Notes: generated by a model not told the origin, from the letters alone. Positions 10,101-17,607 are shown, counted from the first letter of the stretch. The stretch: DNA of 46,774 bases from Bacteroidales bacterium (GCA_027858835.1 JAQIBY010000168.1:1-46774); one strand, 5' to 3'. Translations and numbers: made by a program.

Positions 10101-13100
10101 ATGGACTGAGTCCAAACCGTTCTTTCTTTGTGCCCGCAGGTCAGACACTCACTAAAACACTGACCGTTGAGCGGGGAGCTTCTTCTGAAATGGAATTTAA
10201 TGATCTGCAGCTAATTTTGCACTCAACTTGTCAATTTAATCCCGATGATAATTATCCAGATATCGCTGATACGGTCTCGTTTTCTGCACATTTCATTTCG
10301 GTTTGTACACAAGTCGATTTTGGAAATGTTGAAAATAATTGGATTGTGAATACTTATTATAATGATGAAATGCCAATTAATATCAGCGGATATAATATAA
10401 ATCAAGAAAATTTCGAAAAGGTGTATTTCCAATATCAGCAATCCGGTGCAACTCCAAGTACCGCAATGGTTTTATATAATGATACCATAAATACAGATTG
10501 GGCTACTTATACCGGAAATAAAATTTATATCGACGGACAATATCAATTGAGTTTTGATTGGAATGTCGGAAGCTTAAATGACGGAAACTATTCGATTTTC
10601 CTAACAAGCACTTGCTCTGACGGATCTACTTATGAAACAGACCATTATAGTGGACTGATTGACAGGGTAACTCCACGGCCATTTGGCACACCACAACCTT
10701 CTGATGGAATCTTATCGTTTGGAGAAGATATTTCAATAAAGTTCAACGAAACAATAAATTCGGGTGAGCTTTATAATTTAGGACAGTATGGAACTTCAAG
10801 CTATATTTCCATACGAGGCATGAAAAACGGGACAGATTTACTTGATAATCCCTATCTCTTGCATGACGCTTCCATACATTTTGATGGGGTAGATGATTAT
10901 ATGAGAATAAATCATGTCAACCTTGATCATACTGATTTTACCTTTGAGTTTTGGGTGAAAAGAGATCAAACCGGAGCAGAGCCTTTAATTTGCTTAGGAG
11001 ATGTTGATAATGGAGGCTTGTGGATTGGTTTTGATGCAAATAATTATTTGACAATGATTATGGATGGGCAAACAATTACATCCTCCAATACTTGCCTCCC
11101 TGAAGATGATTTTGCATTTGTGGCGATTGCCTATACTAGTGGCGATGAAAGTACAGAGTCAGGAATTACAATGCAACTGCAAAGTGGAGCGGCCGGTGAT
11201 CCTGAATATACCGAGTTTGATATGTACTCCTCGCTTGAAGGAAGCATGTATTTAGCTTATAATCCAAACAACGGTTCTGCTTTTAATGGAAATATTCATG
11301 AATTTAGAATTTGGAATTATGCCCGTACCGGGATGACAAGTGGATCTGAAAAATCATTGGTTTTAACAGGCTACGAATCTGGCTTATACTCTCTCTGGCC
11401 AATGTCAGATGCTCACGGAACAATTGCTCACGATATTGCTTTCGGTAGAAATGCTGAACTGAATGCCACCTGGCAAGTTAGCCGCGACGGGAAAACAGTG
11501 CATCTGTCGGGTGATAATGTGGTAAATATCCCAATTTCATCCATGGTGATTAACGATGAAACTGACTTTACCGTGGAATTCTGGTTTAAAACTGCTATGC
11601 CGCTAGATACCGTTGCTTTAATGTCAAATGGCTATCCGATTATGTCTCCGAATCAAAATGCATGGAATGTGTTTGCTTTAGCCGATGGTAAAATAGGTAT
11701 TCGTAATAATAATCAAAACATCAGCATTGATGCAGAAAATGTTTTGGATAACAACTGGCACCATTTTGCCATGAGCCTTAACCGTATAGGATATTTAAGT
11801 ATTTATTTTGATGGAGAACTCGTCAAAACACATCCGGTAGCCAACTTTAGCGGTTTTTCTGCAACGAACCTAGTTTTTGGGGCTCGCTGGTATAATTCCG
11901 GGATGACTGACTATTTTGATCAGTATTTAACTGGTTATGTTGATGAAGTTCGCGTTTGGAATGCAGTTAGACGACAAACCCAAATTCAGCGCTACATGAA
12001 TCACACTTTAGTGGGTAATGAAATGGGCTTAAAAGCGTATTTCCCGTTTGAGGATGTAACAATTGAGAACCCATCTATATCGAATGAAAGCCCTGAAAAC
12101 TTTACGCAGGACACATCTAAAATTGCTGATAACCCTACGATCGAAATTCAGAACTATTCTTCTGAAAGTCCACACATGAAATTGCAAAAACCCGAAATCA
12201 TTTTGCATCATAGCCTTGTCATTAATAATGATGAAGTCATTTTGAATTTGAATGAAGATGCCAATGAAGATGCCAATGAGGACGCCAATGAAGATGCCAA
12301 TGAAATTGAAAATCAAATCGTTGATATCTCAATTAAAAATGTGAAAGACATGAATGGAAATGTCATGCCATCAACAGTCACATGGACAGCCTTTATTGAC
12401 CAAAATCAAGTTATTTGGGATGTGCAGGAGCTGAATCTTGAGAAATATGTTGATGAGGAATTGATTTTGACAGTTAACGTGAGAAATCAAAGTGGTGTGA
12501 ATGAATCATGGAATATCACAAACATTCCGACATGGATGGAAGTGCAGCCTTCAAGTGGCGTTTTAAATCCGCTTGAAACCGAAGAAATTGAAATCAGAAT
12601 CTTACCTGAACTCAATATCGGTAATTATCAGCGCGATTTGAACCTCTCTGCATCCATGGAGTATCATGAACGATTAAATATCAAGCTGAAAGTTAAAGGG
12701 CATGCTCCCGATTGGAGTGTAAATGCTGAAGATTATTCCCAAACAGCAAGTCTTATCGGACAATTAAGCATTAGCGATGTGCTTTCAACGGATACTGATG
12801 ATATTGTTGCCATTTTTGTTGATGGAGAATGTCGTGGTGTAGCACAAGCTGAGTATCTCACAAATATGGATGCATATTTATTGTTTATGAATGTGTTTGC
12901 AAACGAATCCGACGAACAGATGAGCTTTAAAGTGTATGATGCAAGTACAGGAAATATTTATTCTCATGTCACACCAAATTTGACTTTTACTGAAAACGCC
13001 GTGTATGGCAGTGTCAATGAGCCGCTTGCTATTAATGCGACTAACTATATTGAGCAAATAATTCCAGTACAAACAGGTTGGAACTGGCTGTCTTTTAATG

Positions 13101-14176
13101 TCTATGCAGATCATTTTAGCGATTTGAATACAGCATTTGATAATTTACTGTATGAAACCGGTGATTTTATTAAAGCTCAAAGCTTGTTTGCTCAGGTTCA
13201 AAGTAGCCAGGAATGGTTTGGCTCACTGGATTCTCTCAATCTATTTTCATCCTACAAAATGCAAATAACAAATTCTCAGGAATTTATTATGGAGGGATAT
13301 CGGGTAATCCCGGATACCATTCAAATTCCGATTGTGGAAGGCTGGAACTGGATTGGATATCCGAAAACAACTCAAACATCACTGATGGAGGCTTTATCAT
13401 CTTTGCAACCTGAAAACAATGATATTATCAAATCACAACATGCATTTGCTGTGTATTCTGAGTTGCAAGGTTGGATTGGTAGTTTGAATTATTTATCGCC
13501 AGGTCAGGGATATGTATTGTATTCAACCAATGTAGGAGCATTGCAGTATTCACAGTCCATGAATTTCAAACAAGCATTTGAAGATGATCAAATGCTGATG
13601 GATTTACCAAATACCGAAACAAATATGTGTATGATTATTGATGCCGAAATTAAACATCCCGAAATGTATCGAATCCATGCTTATGATAAAAATGGTGTTT
13701 GTGGATATGCAAATCCTGTAACAATGCCTGATGGAAACGTTCGCTTTTTCCTTACGGTAAATAGTAATGCTCCGGAAACGATTAATTTTGCAGCGCATGG
13801 AATGTTTGAGCAATTTGAGGCAAATGAAATCTTGAATTTCGATGCAGATGAAATACTCGGAAGTCTTGAAAATCCATTTGTACTCAGTTTTAATGAAACG
13901 ATTATTCCTGATGCCCAAATTGATGTCTTCCCGAATCCGTTTGAAAAAGAATTGATGCTTAGTTTGTATCTCTATCAAGACGAATCAGTTGCTGTTGAGC
14001 TTTATAATGCAATCGGTCAGTTGGTCGGCAAAAATGAGGTTGAGCTTACAAGCGGACAGCATCAGATTGATTTAAATAAAACAAATTTAGTAAGTGACAA
14101 ACTTGCTGAAGGTGTTTATACGCTGAAAATTTCTGTTAATGGAAATGAAAATCAATTTAAAATTGTTAAACAATAA
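4142..14176 (+). CDS. giant multi-LamG/FN3 exported protein with T9SS type A sorting domain
   Basis: A 3344-residue secreted, probably surface-attached protein; the role is likely adhesion or glycan binding, by inference. A signal peptide (about 1-22, ending GFAQS) precedes LamG domain 1 (about 38-230) and several FN3-like domains (about 282-683). A carboxypeptidase-regulatory-like domain (from about 691, SGKVSFAGGNAVEGVEV) is interrupted by LamG 2 (about 718-910) and resumes at TDQNGNYSVRGI. A second such domain begins near 1020 (FSGIVYYSGTNYPLEGANIF). A long unrecognised middle follows, with a Gly/Ala-rich hydrophobic patch near 1825-1865 and RCPYEGPE near 1900. LamG 3 (about 2237-2433) and LamG 4 (about 2449-2636) follow, then four NEDA repeats, a BACON-like segment, a WSVN domain (about 2855-2965) shared with the next gene, two GWNW modules (about 2974-3140), and the T9SS domain (from about 3262, VFPNPFEKE, ending KIVKQ). 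The next gene follows after 12 bases. Confidence 0.93.
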   Translation: MKLLRLLFLIALVSLLTTKGFAQSCISESSTHSAWSHIPYFNGSSAYLYMDKTSGDYSEYFDSDFSFDMWIKPTWSQSSDRDYYLFTAGSFQWNTSFDYQYAGLEVSLIKNSGNWKIRVVNSTGYWPGVTVFNIGDDELFSQWNHVAFTYDANSHALVFYYNGSQIGSYNFPYPLGIQHEDKGFRIGDARSNFGSYYNQHFKGYVTGFRLWNSSLSSAEISYIWDRTFHQEETFTSSKQYLYDKMLGNMYASSSNIYSLTSGFPIWEPGISRSTSVRNPACPPKIYNLTINDDFCDEIKLDWEVGTVSATNYIYRREGSSGSWGLICRTNSSYYNDYNVERGVEYDYKVVSAWRVDANTSHGSNTLRFSPDSETVSGQVRGISGPNNLAIEEDVNTNSNCNGVVKIKWDPVNTSTYPNFSDYSVECSIEGGAWQTLISGTTQTSYTHNVNSTDFGKSIRYRVMADGDNCSGVSNDITGIANEICTTAPTAVIAIDNNGSIDLQWTYTQVGAPAAHFRVFRNEDGGDYNMLEEDIPVGQTTWTDHDATMCVDYQYKIEAYNHCGASGSLSNSSNTVTLPAIFSDVFTYLDGTEIKADFDASKGYFSNKILLEWTVNPNRQGSIDLFEIYRRKQSQSFTLLATIESPESTYYEDDSNDPNTLYEYMIHTKSSCGGLEQISDTLYTTGFRSTSGIVSGKVSFAGGNAVEGVEVIVESDEVNLSHSLSFDGNQCLGGMFPAVDILQNGLTVETWIKPDVLPDGYLHGVVSLNSGMMKLGVKNMKPYAELLAAPMTIEPHVPLMMLEPDSVLNPNEWYHLALSYNTLTGETNMYLNGEFIAQSIVNPMDQWVPNVADVDLIVGKVYNEDSYFKGNIDELRLWQRVKTDEEIFRDYKRVLTGTEEGIYGYYRFDEGFGYSAYDVSKTGTEFNKNDLDLITDPLIFPSWSSQIPSAEQLRPSGLTDQNGNYSVRGIAYSDGGNIFRVIPFKPLHDFDPMNVELFIGDNAPVHNNVDFIDQSAFNFSGIVYYSGTNYPLEGANIFIDNQQQFDAGGHPVQTNEISGTFDISVPIGQHFISVKKDGHVFEHNGQWPIPTETEEYPSFNFQSDVPLQTFYDSTKVVLTGRFVGGDVEGNKKLGFNTSINNIGQGTIVFKNEMGKDINSDPEIDSPRIEIQTDSASGEYVIQMIPGVIKIDSVFNADYEIDNLDLGVIDMSEIPELQTVSDTVYTEHIIDEDTVIMQEINHFSYHYKRNFIYYNEPTILLSGGDDEPLIGETEYIYKHQDSEDVDTIDLINNNPFAYPVFLMGNSYPIQIKVQAIYVNNDTGTPAYDTVPVEGADVTIINNLEISEPAYQFTTDFNGIVSDYKGFRVGLPNMNMNTADQTSFTKTMTITAQAGIFPIAWNDGDVYRGYVLGGVDAGGSNYVTYGPEIPQFILRDPPGDRSYTMLEQGSSFSASRNYSFNMGGTTDYDNVLMRGVKFEAGGGLAGPVFTSEVQSDINAGISTTSWVDDSGAFMETFEFNQTYSTSADPNGVGSMADVYIGKSVNLFFTETENLKIYPKDYCTNSGLDYLENEELGDSTAAFSIGKRGGFAVTDDPSSTFFIYSQDHILNSLLPTYRDLIYNLLSSADYDSHLLSEHLFYGFDNDNPVFESDTISTTNDTLPSYTYLGDDIDSVAMLNQQISLWLQTIAFNEAAKLADDMDMVENISFDGNAGAYTNETSMTTSSFSTKEYFYRFELFGGAETGFSINQTGLVTYSQTYKNVDQTISTTDSEENSLKWKYVIDDSNQSDYYSIDVMTYNQGTLAEGKESFLNSNNFEDAGYHMGNLGLGTGIGAGASFLISQALTKLVNPLAGQAFSMAYTLGTAAGYMYVMNHYADETENSDVYFGLQGASPMFRIMGGQSRCPYEGPETTIFYIDSVSHEPYPLHVGTQNHEAPKLEIEPATVINVPDGSPAVFELKLMNESPTGADLTYELQVDEASNPHGANLRVDGLSPNRSFFVPAGQTLTKTLTVERGASSEMEFNDLQLILHSTCQFNPDDNYPDIADTVSFSAHFISVCTQVDFGNVENNWIVNTYYNDEMPINISGYNINQENFEKVYFQYQQSGATPSTAMVLYNDTINTDWATYTGNKIYIDGQYQLSFDWNVGSLNDGNYSIFLTSTCSDGSTYETDHYSGLIDRVTPRPFGTPQPSDGILSFGEDISIKFNETINSGELYNLGQYGTSSYISIRGMKNGTDLLDNPYLLHDASIHFDGVDDYMRINHVNLDHTDFTFEFWVKRDQTGAEPLICLGDVDNGGLWIGFDANNYLTMIMDGQTITSSNTCLPEDDFAFVAIAYTSGDESTESGITMQLQSGAAGDPEYTEFDMYSSLEGSMYLAYNPNNGSAFNGNIHEFRIWNYARTGMTSGSEKSLVLTGYESGLYSLWPMSDAHGTIAHDIAFGRNAELNATWQVSRDGKTVHLSGDNVVNIPISSMVINDETDFTVEFWFKTAMPLDTVALMSNGYPIMSPNQNAWNVFALADGKIGIRNNNQNISIDAENVLDNNWHHFAMSLNRIGYLSIYFDGELVKTHPVANFSGFSATNLVFGARWYNSGMTDYFDQYLTGYVDEVRVWNAVRRQTQIQRYMNHTLVGNEMGLKAYFPFEDVTIENPSISNESPENFTQDTSKIADNPTIEIQNYSSESPHMKLQKPEIILHHSLVINNDEVILNLNEDANEDANEDANEDANEIENQIVDISIKNVKDMNGNVMPSTVTWTAFIDQNQVIWDVQELNLEKYVDEELILTVNVRNQSGVNESWNITNIPTWMEVQPSSGVLNPLETEEIEIRILPELNIGNYQRDLNLSASMEYHERLNIKLKVKGHAPDWSVNAEDYSQTASLIGQLSISDVLSTDTDDIVAIFVDGECRGVAQAEYLTNMDAYLLFMNVFANESDEQMSFKVYDASTGNIYSHVTPNLTFTENAVYGSVNEPLAINATNYIEQIIPVQTGWNWLSFNVYADHFSDLNTAFDNLLYETGDFIKAQSLFAQVQSSQEWFGSLDSLNLFSSYKMQITNSQEFIMEGYRVIPDTIQIPIVEGWNWIGYPKTTQTSLMEALSSLQPENNDIIKSQHAFAVYSELQGWIGSLNYLSPGQGYVLYSTNVGALQYSQSMNFKQAFEDDQMLMDLPNTETNMCMIIDAEIKHPEMYRIHAYDKNGVCGYANPVTMPDGNVRFFLTVNSNAPETINFAAHGMFEQFEANEILNFDADEILGSLENPFVLSFNETIIPDAQIDVFPNPFEKELMLSLYLYQDESVAVELYNAIGQLVGKNEVELTSGQHQIDLNKTNLVSDKLAEGVYTLKISVNGNENQFKIVKQ
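12251..12298 (+). repeat. 12-bp tandem repeat x4 encoding (NEDA)4
   Basis: Four copies of a 12-base unit (AATGAAGATGCC; the third copy reads AATGAGGACGCC) lie in frame within the giant gene, encoding Asn-Glu-Asp-Ala four times at about residues 2704-2719. An acidic linker of this kind may bind calcium or act as a spacer. The copies are close enough for slippage to change copy number without breaking the frame. Confidence 0.9.
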
Positions 14177-14188
14177 AAACGATTAATT

Positions 14189-15133
14189 ATGAAATATATA
14201 AGTGGAGTTTTAAGCATAGTTTTCCTGATTTTTATTGAATCTGTTTCAGCTCAGGAATGGTCAGTAAATCCTGCTGATTTTGAGTTCTCTATGAATCTTA
14301 CCGGAAAAGTCATCCTGGATGATGGTTTGATTAATGATGAAAATGCGACAATCGGAGCTTTTGTTGGAGATGATTGTGTCGGGCTAACTCAGCCAACAGA
14401 ACAAACCGGAAGTTTCGAATTGTTTCTGTTGACAGTTTACAGTAATAATGCATCTGGTGACATGATTCAGTTTAAATTGTTAAAATCAGACAGCCAGGAG
14501 CTTAGTTTGGAGAATGAAATTTTGTTTCAATCAAATGCAATTATCGGTTCTGCTGATATGCCTTTTGTTTGGATGGAAACAGCGACATATTCATCAACTG
14601 ATTTTCTTTCATTTTCACATCCACAACAAACCAGTGATGCTGATATTAATCCGGTGACACATGAAATTAGCCTCATTGTTGATTATCAGATTGATATTAG
14701 CGATTTTACACCAGAGTTTGAATTGTCTCCGGGAGCGAAAGCTTATATGAATGATGTTTTGCAGATTTCCGGAGAAACTAGTTTGAACTTTTCCGGTATG
14801 ATTACTTACCGTGTTGAGGGTGTAGATGGTAGTTCTGAAGACTGGATAGTCTCTGTAGAATTGGATGAAAGTGCTGTCGATTTAATTGAAACAATCGGAA
14901 TTTCTGTTTTTCCAAATCCGGCAACGGAATATGTGAAAATTCAAATCCCGGAGCATATTTCACTTGCTGAAATTTCTGTAATTGATATGAACAGCAAAAC
15001 GCTCATGAAATTTGAAAGTATTGATTCCGACAACTTGTTAATTCCATTAAATCAGCTTCCAACCGGGCTATATGTTGTGCAATTTAGATTGCATGACAAA
15101 CGTGCATATTATTATCGCTTAGTAAAGCAGTGA
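14189..15133 (+). CDS. T9SS-sorted companion protein sharing a domain with the giant LamG protein
   Basis: A 314-residue exported protein of unknown function. A signal peptide (about 1-21, ending VSAQ) is followed by a domain starting EWSVNPADFEFSMNLTGKV and containing ATIGAFVGDDCVGLTQ. This aligns by eye with WSVNAEDYSQ and DIVAIFVDGECRGVAQ of the giant protein (about residues 2855-2965), including the following hydrophobic FELFLLTVYSN versus AYLLFMNVFAN and the IIGSADMPF versus VYGSVNEPL end. A second beta-rich segment (about 130-230) precedes a C-terminal T9SS type A domain (VFPNPATEYVKI near 246, then LPTGLYVVQF, ending YRLVKQ). The gene starts 12 bases after the giant gene and is probably cotranscribed. 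The two may associate at the cell surface, but the sequence does not show this. Confidence 0.85.
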   Translation: MKYISGVLSIVFLIFIESVSAQEWSVNPADFEFSMNLTGKVILDDGLINDENATIGAFVGDDCVGLTQPTEQTGSFELFLLTVYSNNASGDMIQFKLLKSDSQELSLENEILFQSNAIIGSADMPFVWMETATYSSTDFLSFSHPQQTSDADINPVTHEISLIVDYQIDISDFTPEFELSPGAKAYMNDVLQISGETSLNFSGMITYRVEGVDGSSEDWIVSVELDESAVDLIETIGISVFPNPATEYVKIQIPEHISLAEISVIDMNSKTLMKFESIDSDNLLIPLNQLPTGLYVVQFRLHDKRAYYYRLVKQ

Positions 15134-15157
15134 TGAAAGCATGATGCTTATATGAAA

Positions 15158-15216
15158 TACAGAGCGAGCGTGAGTTCGGCTGACGGACGAACTCACGCTC
15201 TAAACTGTACTCTGTA
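15158..15216 (+). terminator. two-step hairpin after the T9SS companion gene
   Basis: A perfect 13-bp inverted repeat (GAGCGTGAGTTCG at 15166-15178 with its complement at 15188-15200, 9-base loop) is enclosed by a second 7-bp pair (TACAGAG 15158-15164 with CTCTGTA 15210-15216). It follows the stop codon at 15133 and could end transcription or protect the mRNA 3' end. No T-run follows, so it is not a standard rho-independent terminator. Confidence 0.55.
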
Positions 15217-15239
15217 GGTAGCTGATTGATGCACTGAGG

Positions 15240-15285
15240 CACTTGAAGTTAGCCGCATCGCAGTTTCTGCAAAACGGTTCAAGTG
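15240..15285. repeat. small inverted repeat in intergenic region
   Basis: CACTTGAA (15240-15247) and TTCAAGTG (15278-15285) are complementary and lie 30 bases apart. The surrounding segment also carries a near direct repeat (AGCTGATTGATGC at 15220-15232, AGCTAATTGATGC at 15298-15310). No gene was seen in 15134-15329. Confidence 0.35.
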
Positions 15286-15329
15286 ATTAGTCTTATAGCT
15301 AATTGATGCTTTTGTCAAACTTTGAAAAA

Positions 15330-15819
15330 TCAAATCAACCAACCCATTCCAAATCCAAACCCACCGCTACAAAGAAAAAGTCTCCAATAATTATCATTAC
15401 CGGGTTTTTGATACCGATACCCAAGCGATAAAATTGGCATTATTTCAAAATCAGAGGCGAAATCTGGATATTCGGTCATTGAATAAACGAGAAATGGAGT
15501 ATATGAAACTCCGATTTTCAACTCGGGATGATGTTGATTGCGTCCGAGAAAAATGCCAAAAGCACTATGCACGCCGGTAGAAGCATATTCCACAATCTCA
15601 TAAAAAAACAAAAGTACCACCCACATTTATACCATAATTTGCCCAATCACGATGCCAAGTAGCATTATACGAAACATTAAAAGCGCTTGCCAATAGCAAT
15701 GTTGACGCGCTAAAAGACAGATCCTGACTTGATTTTTGCCAGACAATTTCATCCTGTTTCTGGCCGAAAGACTGCAAATACAAAGAAATTATGAAAACAA
15801 TAATAATCGTTTTTTTCAT
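15330..15819 (-). pseudogene. frameshifted small outer-membrane beta-barrel-like protein
   Basis: Two overlapping frames make one protein. The upstream part (15819-15598) has a signal peptide (MKKTIIIVFIISLYLQSFGQ) and the start of a beta-rich domain, ending GINVGGTFVFL. The downstream part (to 15330) continues in another frame from YEIVEYASTG through LKIGVSYTPFLVYSM and ILSLGYRYQK to GGFGFGMGWLI, an outer-membrane-barrel-like ending. The junction is a run of seven T on the minus strand (15602-15608). Removing one T gives a continuous reading of about 162 residues (TFVF-YEIVEY). This may be a real inactivating mutation, a homopolymer sequencing error or a phase-variable tract; the sequence alone cannot decide. 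Alternating polar/hydrophobic residues suggest a barrel; the family was not recognised. Confidence 0.65.
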
Positions 15820-15916
15820 TCTTATCGGACAACAATATTATGTAAAAATAAGCAAAATCGGTATAATGCCGATGTAGAATCAAAGCTGATACAAGAAATA
15901 AAATGAATTGTTTCGG

Positions 15917-15938
15917 CAATCCGAAAGCTTTTGGATTG
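15917..15938. repeat. 22-bp near-perfect palindrome
   Basis: The sequence CAATCCGAAAGCTTTTGGATTG is palindromic except for one base pair and is centred on AAGCTT. It lies in the intergenic region between the tail-fibre-like gene (terminator at 15969-16003) and the start of the frameshifted gene at 15819, where an operator for the latter could sit. No protein is assigned to it. Confidence 0.35.
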
Positions 15939-15968
15939 ATGTTTAATCGGTATTATTGGTAGTTCCCT

Positions 15969-16003
15969 AAAAAAGCCCCTAATCTGAAAACAAATTAGAG
16001 GCT
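15969..16003 (-). terminator. rho-independent terminator of the tail-fibre-like gene
   Basis: On the minus strand, AGCCTCTAAT (16003-15994) pairs with ATTAGGGGCT (15983-15974) with one mismatch over a 10-base loop, and is followed by six T (15974-15969). It lies 22 bases after the stop of the gene at 16026-17099. Confidence 0.8.
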
Positions 16004-16025
16004 CTATGTTGTATTGGTTTTAGGT

Positions 16026-17099
16026 TTATTGCACCCTCATTAGAGTAATTCTGTAATTCTGTCCTTTCATTGTCACATCATCCGGATAATACAAATAAAT
16101 ATATGTGCTTAATGACACATAAATATTTCCCTCAACACCACTAATTGAGTATCCTAACGACTTGTAACCATGAACTGTTTCAGATCTTTGTATCTCAACT
16201 GAAAGTACACGAGTATTTTCTTTTGTGTACCCAGCAGGCCAAGCTATACTCAGCCATGAATTGGCAGTGCTAGTAGTATCAGTTAACTCAATAATATCAC
16301 CAATCTCAATACCGGTAGCACCAACCTTCATTCCGCCTTCAACATGCAATTGAGCATCAGGATTACTGGTACCAATACCAACTTTATCATCGCTTGTAAT
16401 GGTAATTGACTCTTCGCCCTCACTCGGTCCATAAGTACTGGAAATTTTCAATTTATTTGCATCAGACTGATCAATACCGATACTAAATGTATTATCGAAT
16501 CCCGCTATATCTAATCCGATTGCTGCATCACCGGTGCCATTTTGTTGAATATACACTTGTGAATTATCATAAGCATCATCTCTAACAATGTGTAACTGAG
16601 CAGAAGCTTCTTCTGCCATACCAATGACAACTTCATCTTGTAAAGCAAAGGCTGTATTTTCAATTAGCCCCCATTGTACATTTTCAGCAAAAACAGCAGT
16701 TTCTGCATACATTGCATAAGGTACAGTTAACAATTCTGAAGTTCCCATTTCAGTACCATTTACACTTAAACGAATGAAGTACTTGTTTCCACTCCAGTCA
16801 ATTGCATCCAAATCAGAACCATTACCAATAATAATATTAAGCAAGCCCTGGGCATTTGTACTAAGTGATTCTTCCTGTGTGTAAACCACAATACCATCCA
16901 CAGTCGCTTCAAGAATTTCAATGCTGATATCAACCGCTTCATCTGCCAGAATCACGCCACTTGCATCGCGCAATACCGCTTGATAATTAAAAGCAGCCGG
17001 CGGAACGAGTCCGTCTCTGTTTGATTTTTCCTGAGCACTGAGTTGAAATCCTGCAAACAGGAATAAACCAACAAGTAAAATTGAGATTGTCTTTTTCAT
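16026..17099 (-). CDS. exported tail-fibre-like protein (NYQAVLRD family)
   Basis: A 357-residue secreted protein of unknown role. A signal peptide (about 1-22, ending LSAQ) precedes a domain with the marker PPAAFNYQAVLRDASG at about 33-48, which introduces a carboxypeptidase-like beta domain (ISIEILEATVDGIVVYTQEE; GNGSDLDAIDWSGNKYFI). LLTVPYAMYAETA and then short beta repeats follow, including VGIGTSNPDAQLHVEGG near residue 245, the motif of phage tail-fibre and S-layer-associated proteins in Bacteroidota. The C-terminal about 80 residues (from about ELTDTTSTANSWLSIAW) are not recognised; they may replace the usual tail-fibre chaperone domain, which I do not see. No T9SS domain is present. 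The upstream 17131-17607 gene is 31 bases away on the same strand, so the two probably form an operon. Confidence 0.8.
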   Translation of the reverse strand: MKKTISILLVGLFLFAGFQLSAQEKSNRDGLVPPAAFNYQAVLRDASGVILADEAVDISIEILEATVDGIVVYTQEESLSTNAQGLLNIIIGNGSDLDAIDWSGNKYFIRLSVNGTEMGTSELLTVPYAMYAETAVFAENVQWGLIENTAFALQDEVVIGMAEEASAQLHIVRDDAYDNSQVYIQQNGTGDAAIGLDIAGFDNTFSIGIDQSDANKLKISSTYGPSEGEESITITSDDKVGIGTSNPDAQLHVEGGMKVGATGIEIGDIIELTDTTSTANSWLSIAWPAGYTKENTRVLSVEIQRSETVHGYKSLGYSISGVEGNIYVSLSTYIYLYYPDDVTMKGQNYRITLMRVQ

Positions 17100-17130
17100 A
17101 ATTTTATGATTTCTACATTAATTAATTTGT

Positions 17131-17607
17131 TTATTGTTTACTGATTTTCGATGTAACCTGCAGCTCATCATCTGCAAAAATTCGAAGCATATAAATACCT
17201 GCCGGCCATGATGAAACCTGAATTTCAGAACTTGTCTCTGTTAGTTGCGATTCCCAAATCACCTGTCCATTCACTGATATCACTTGAAGTGTTACATCTT
17301 GAAAATCATTTACAGGAAACTCAAAGGTCACGTAATCTACAGCAGGGTTCGGATATAATTGAAACTCAATTTCCTGAAGATTTTCGATTTCGGTAAAAAC
17401 CATCAGTCCTTGCTGAAAACCTTGCGTGAGCATATAATCATCACCTTCAAAGGTTCCAATAACTGGCTCTCCAATACTCACATCTGCCTGCAAGCTTCCA
17501 TTGGCATAGCTTCCCCCTCCAGTACTGACCAACGCTCTGTCTAAGGATTGCGCATAGATTAAATTTGCAATCACAATGAATAATACAATAAAAAGTCCTT
17601 TTTTCAT
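17131..17607 (-). CDS. short T9SS type A sorted exported protein
   Basis: A 158-residue protein with signal peptide (about 1-20, ending IYAQ), a compact beta domain with SVGEP-type motif (VSIGEPVIGTFEGDDYMLTQ then GFQQG, about 44-68), and a C-terminal T9SS type A sorting domain (YPNPAVDYVTF near residue 86, then VNGQVIWESQL, SSWPAGIYMLRIFADD, ending KISKQ). The IGEP ... LTQGF(H/Q)Q pattern is widespread in short Bacteroidota T9SS cargo of unknown function. Translocation through the outer membrane by the Por/Gld system is expected from the sorting domain. It lies upstream of and on the same strand as the tail-fibre-like gene. Confidence 0.85.
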   Translation of the reverse strand: MKKGLFIVLFIVIANLIYAQSLDRALVSTGGGSYANGSLQADVSIGEPVIGTFEGDDYMLTQGFQQGLMVFTEIENLQEIEFQLYPNPAVDYVTFEFPVNDFQDVTLQVISVNGQVIWESQLTETSSEIQVSSWPAGIYMLRIFADDELQVTSKISKQ

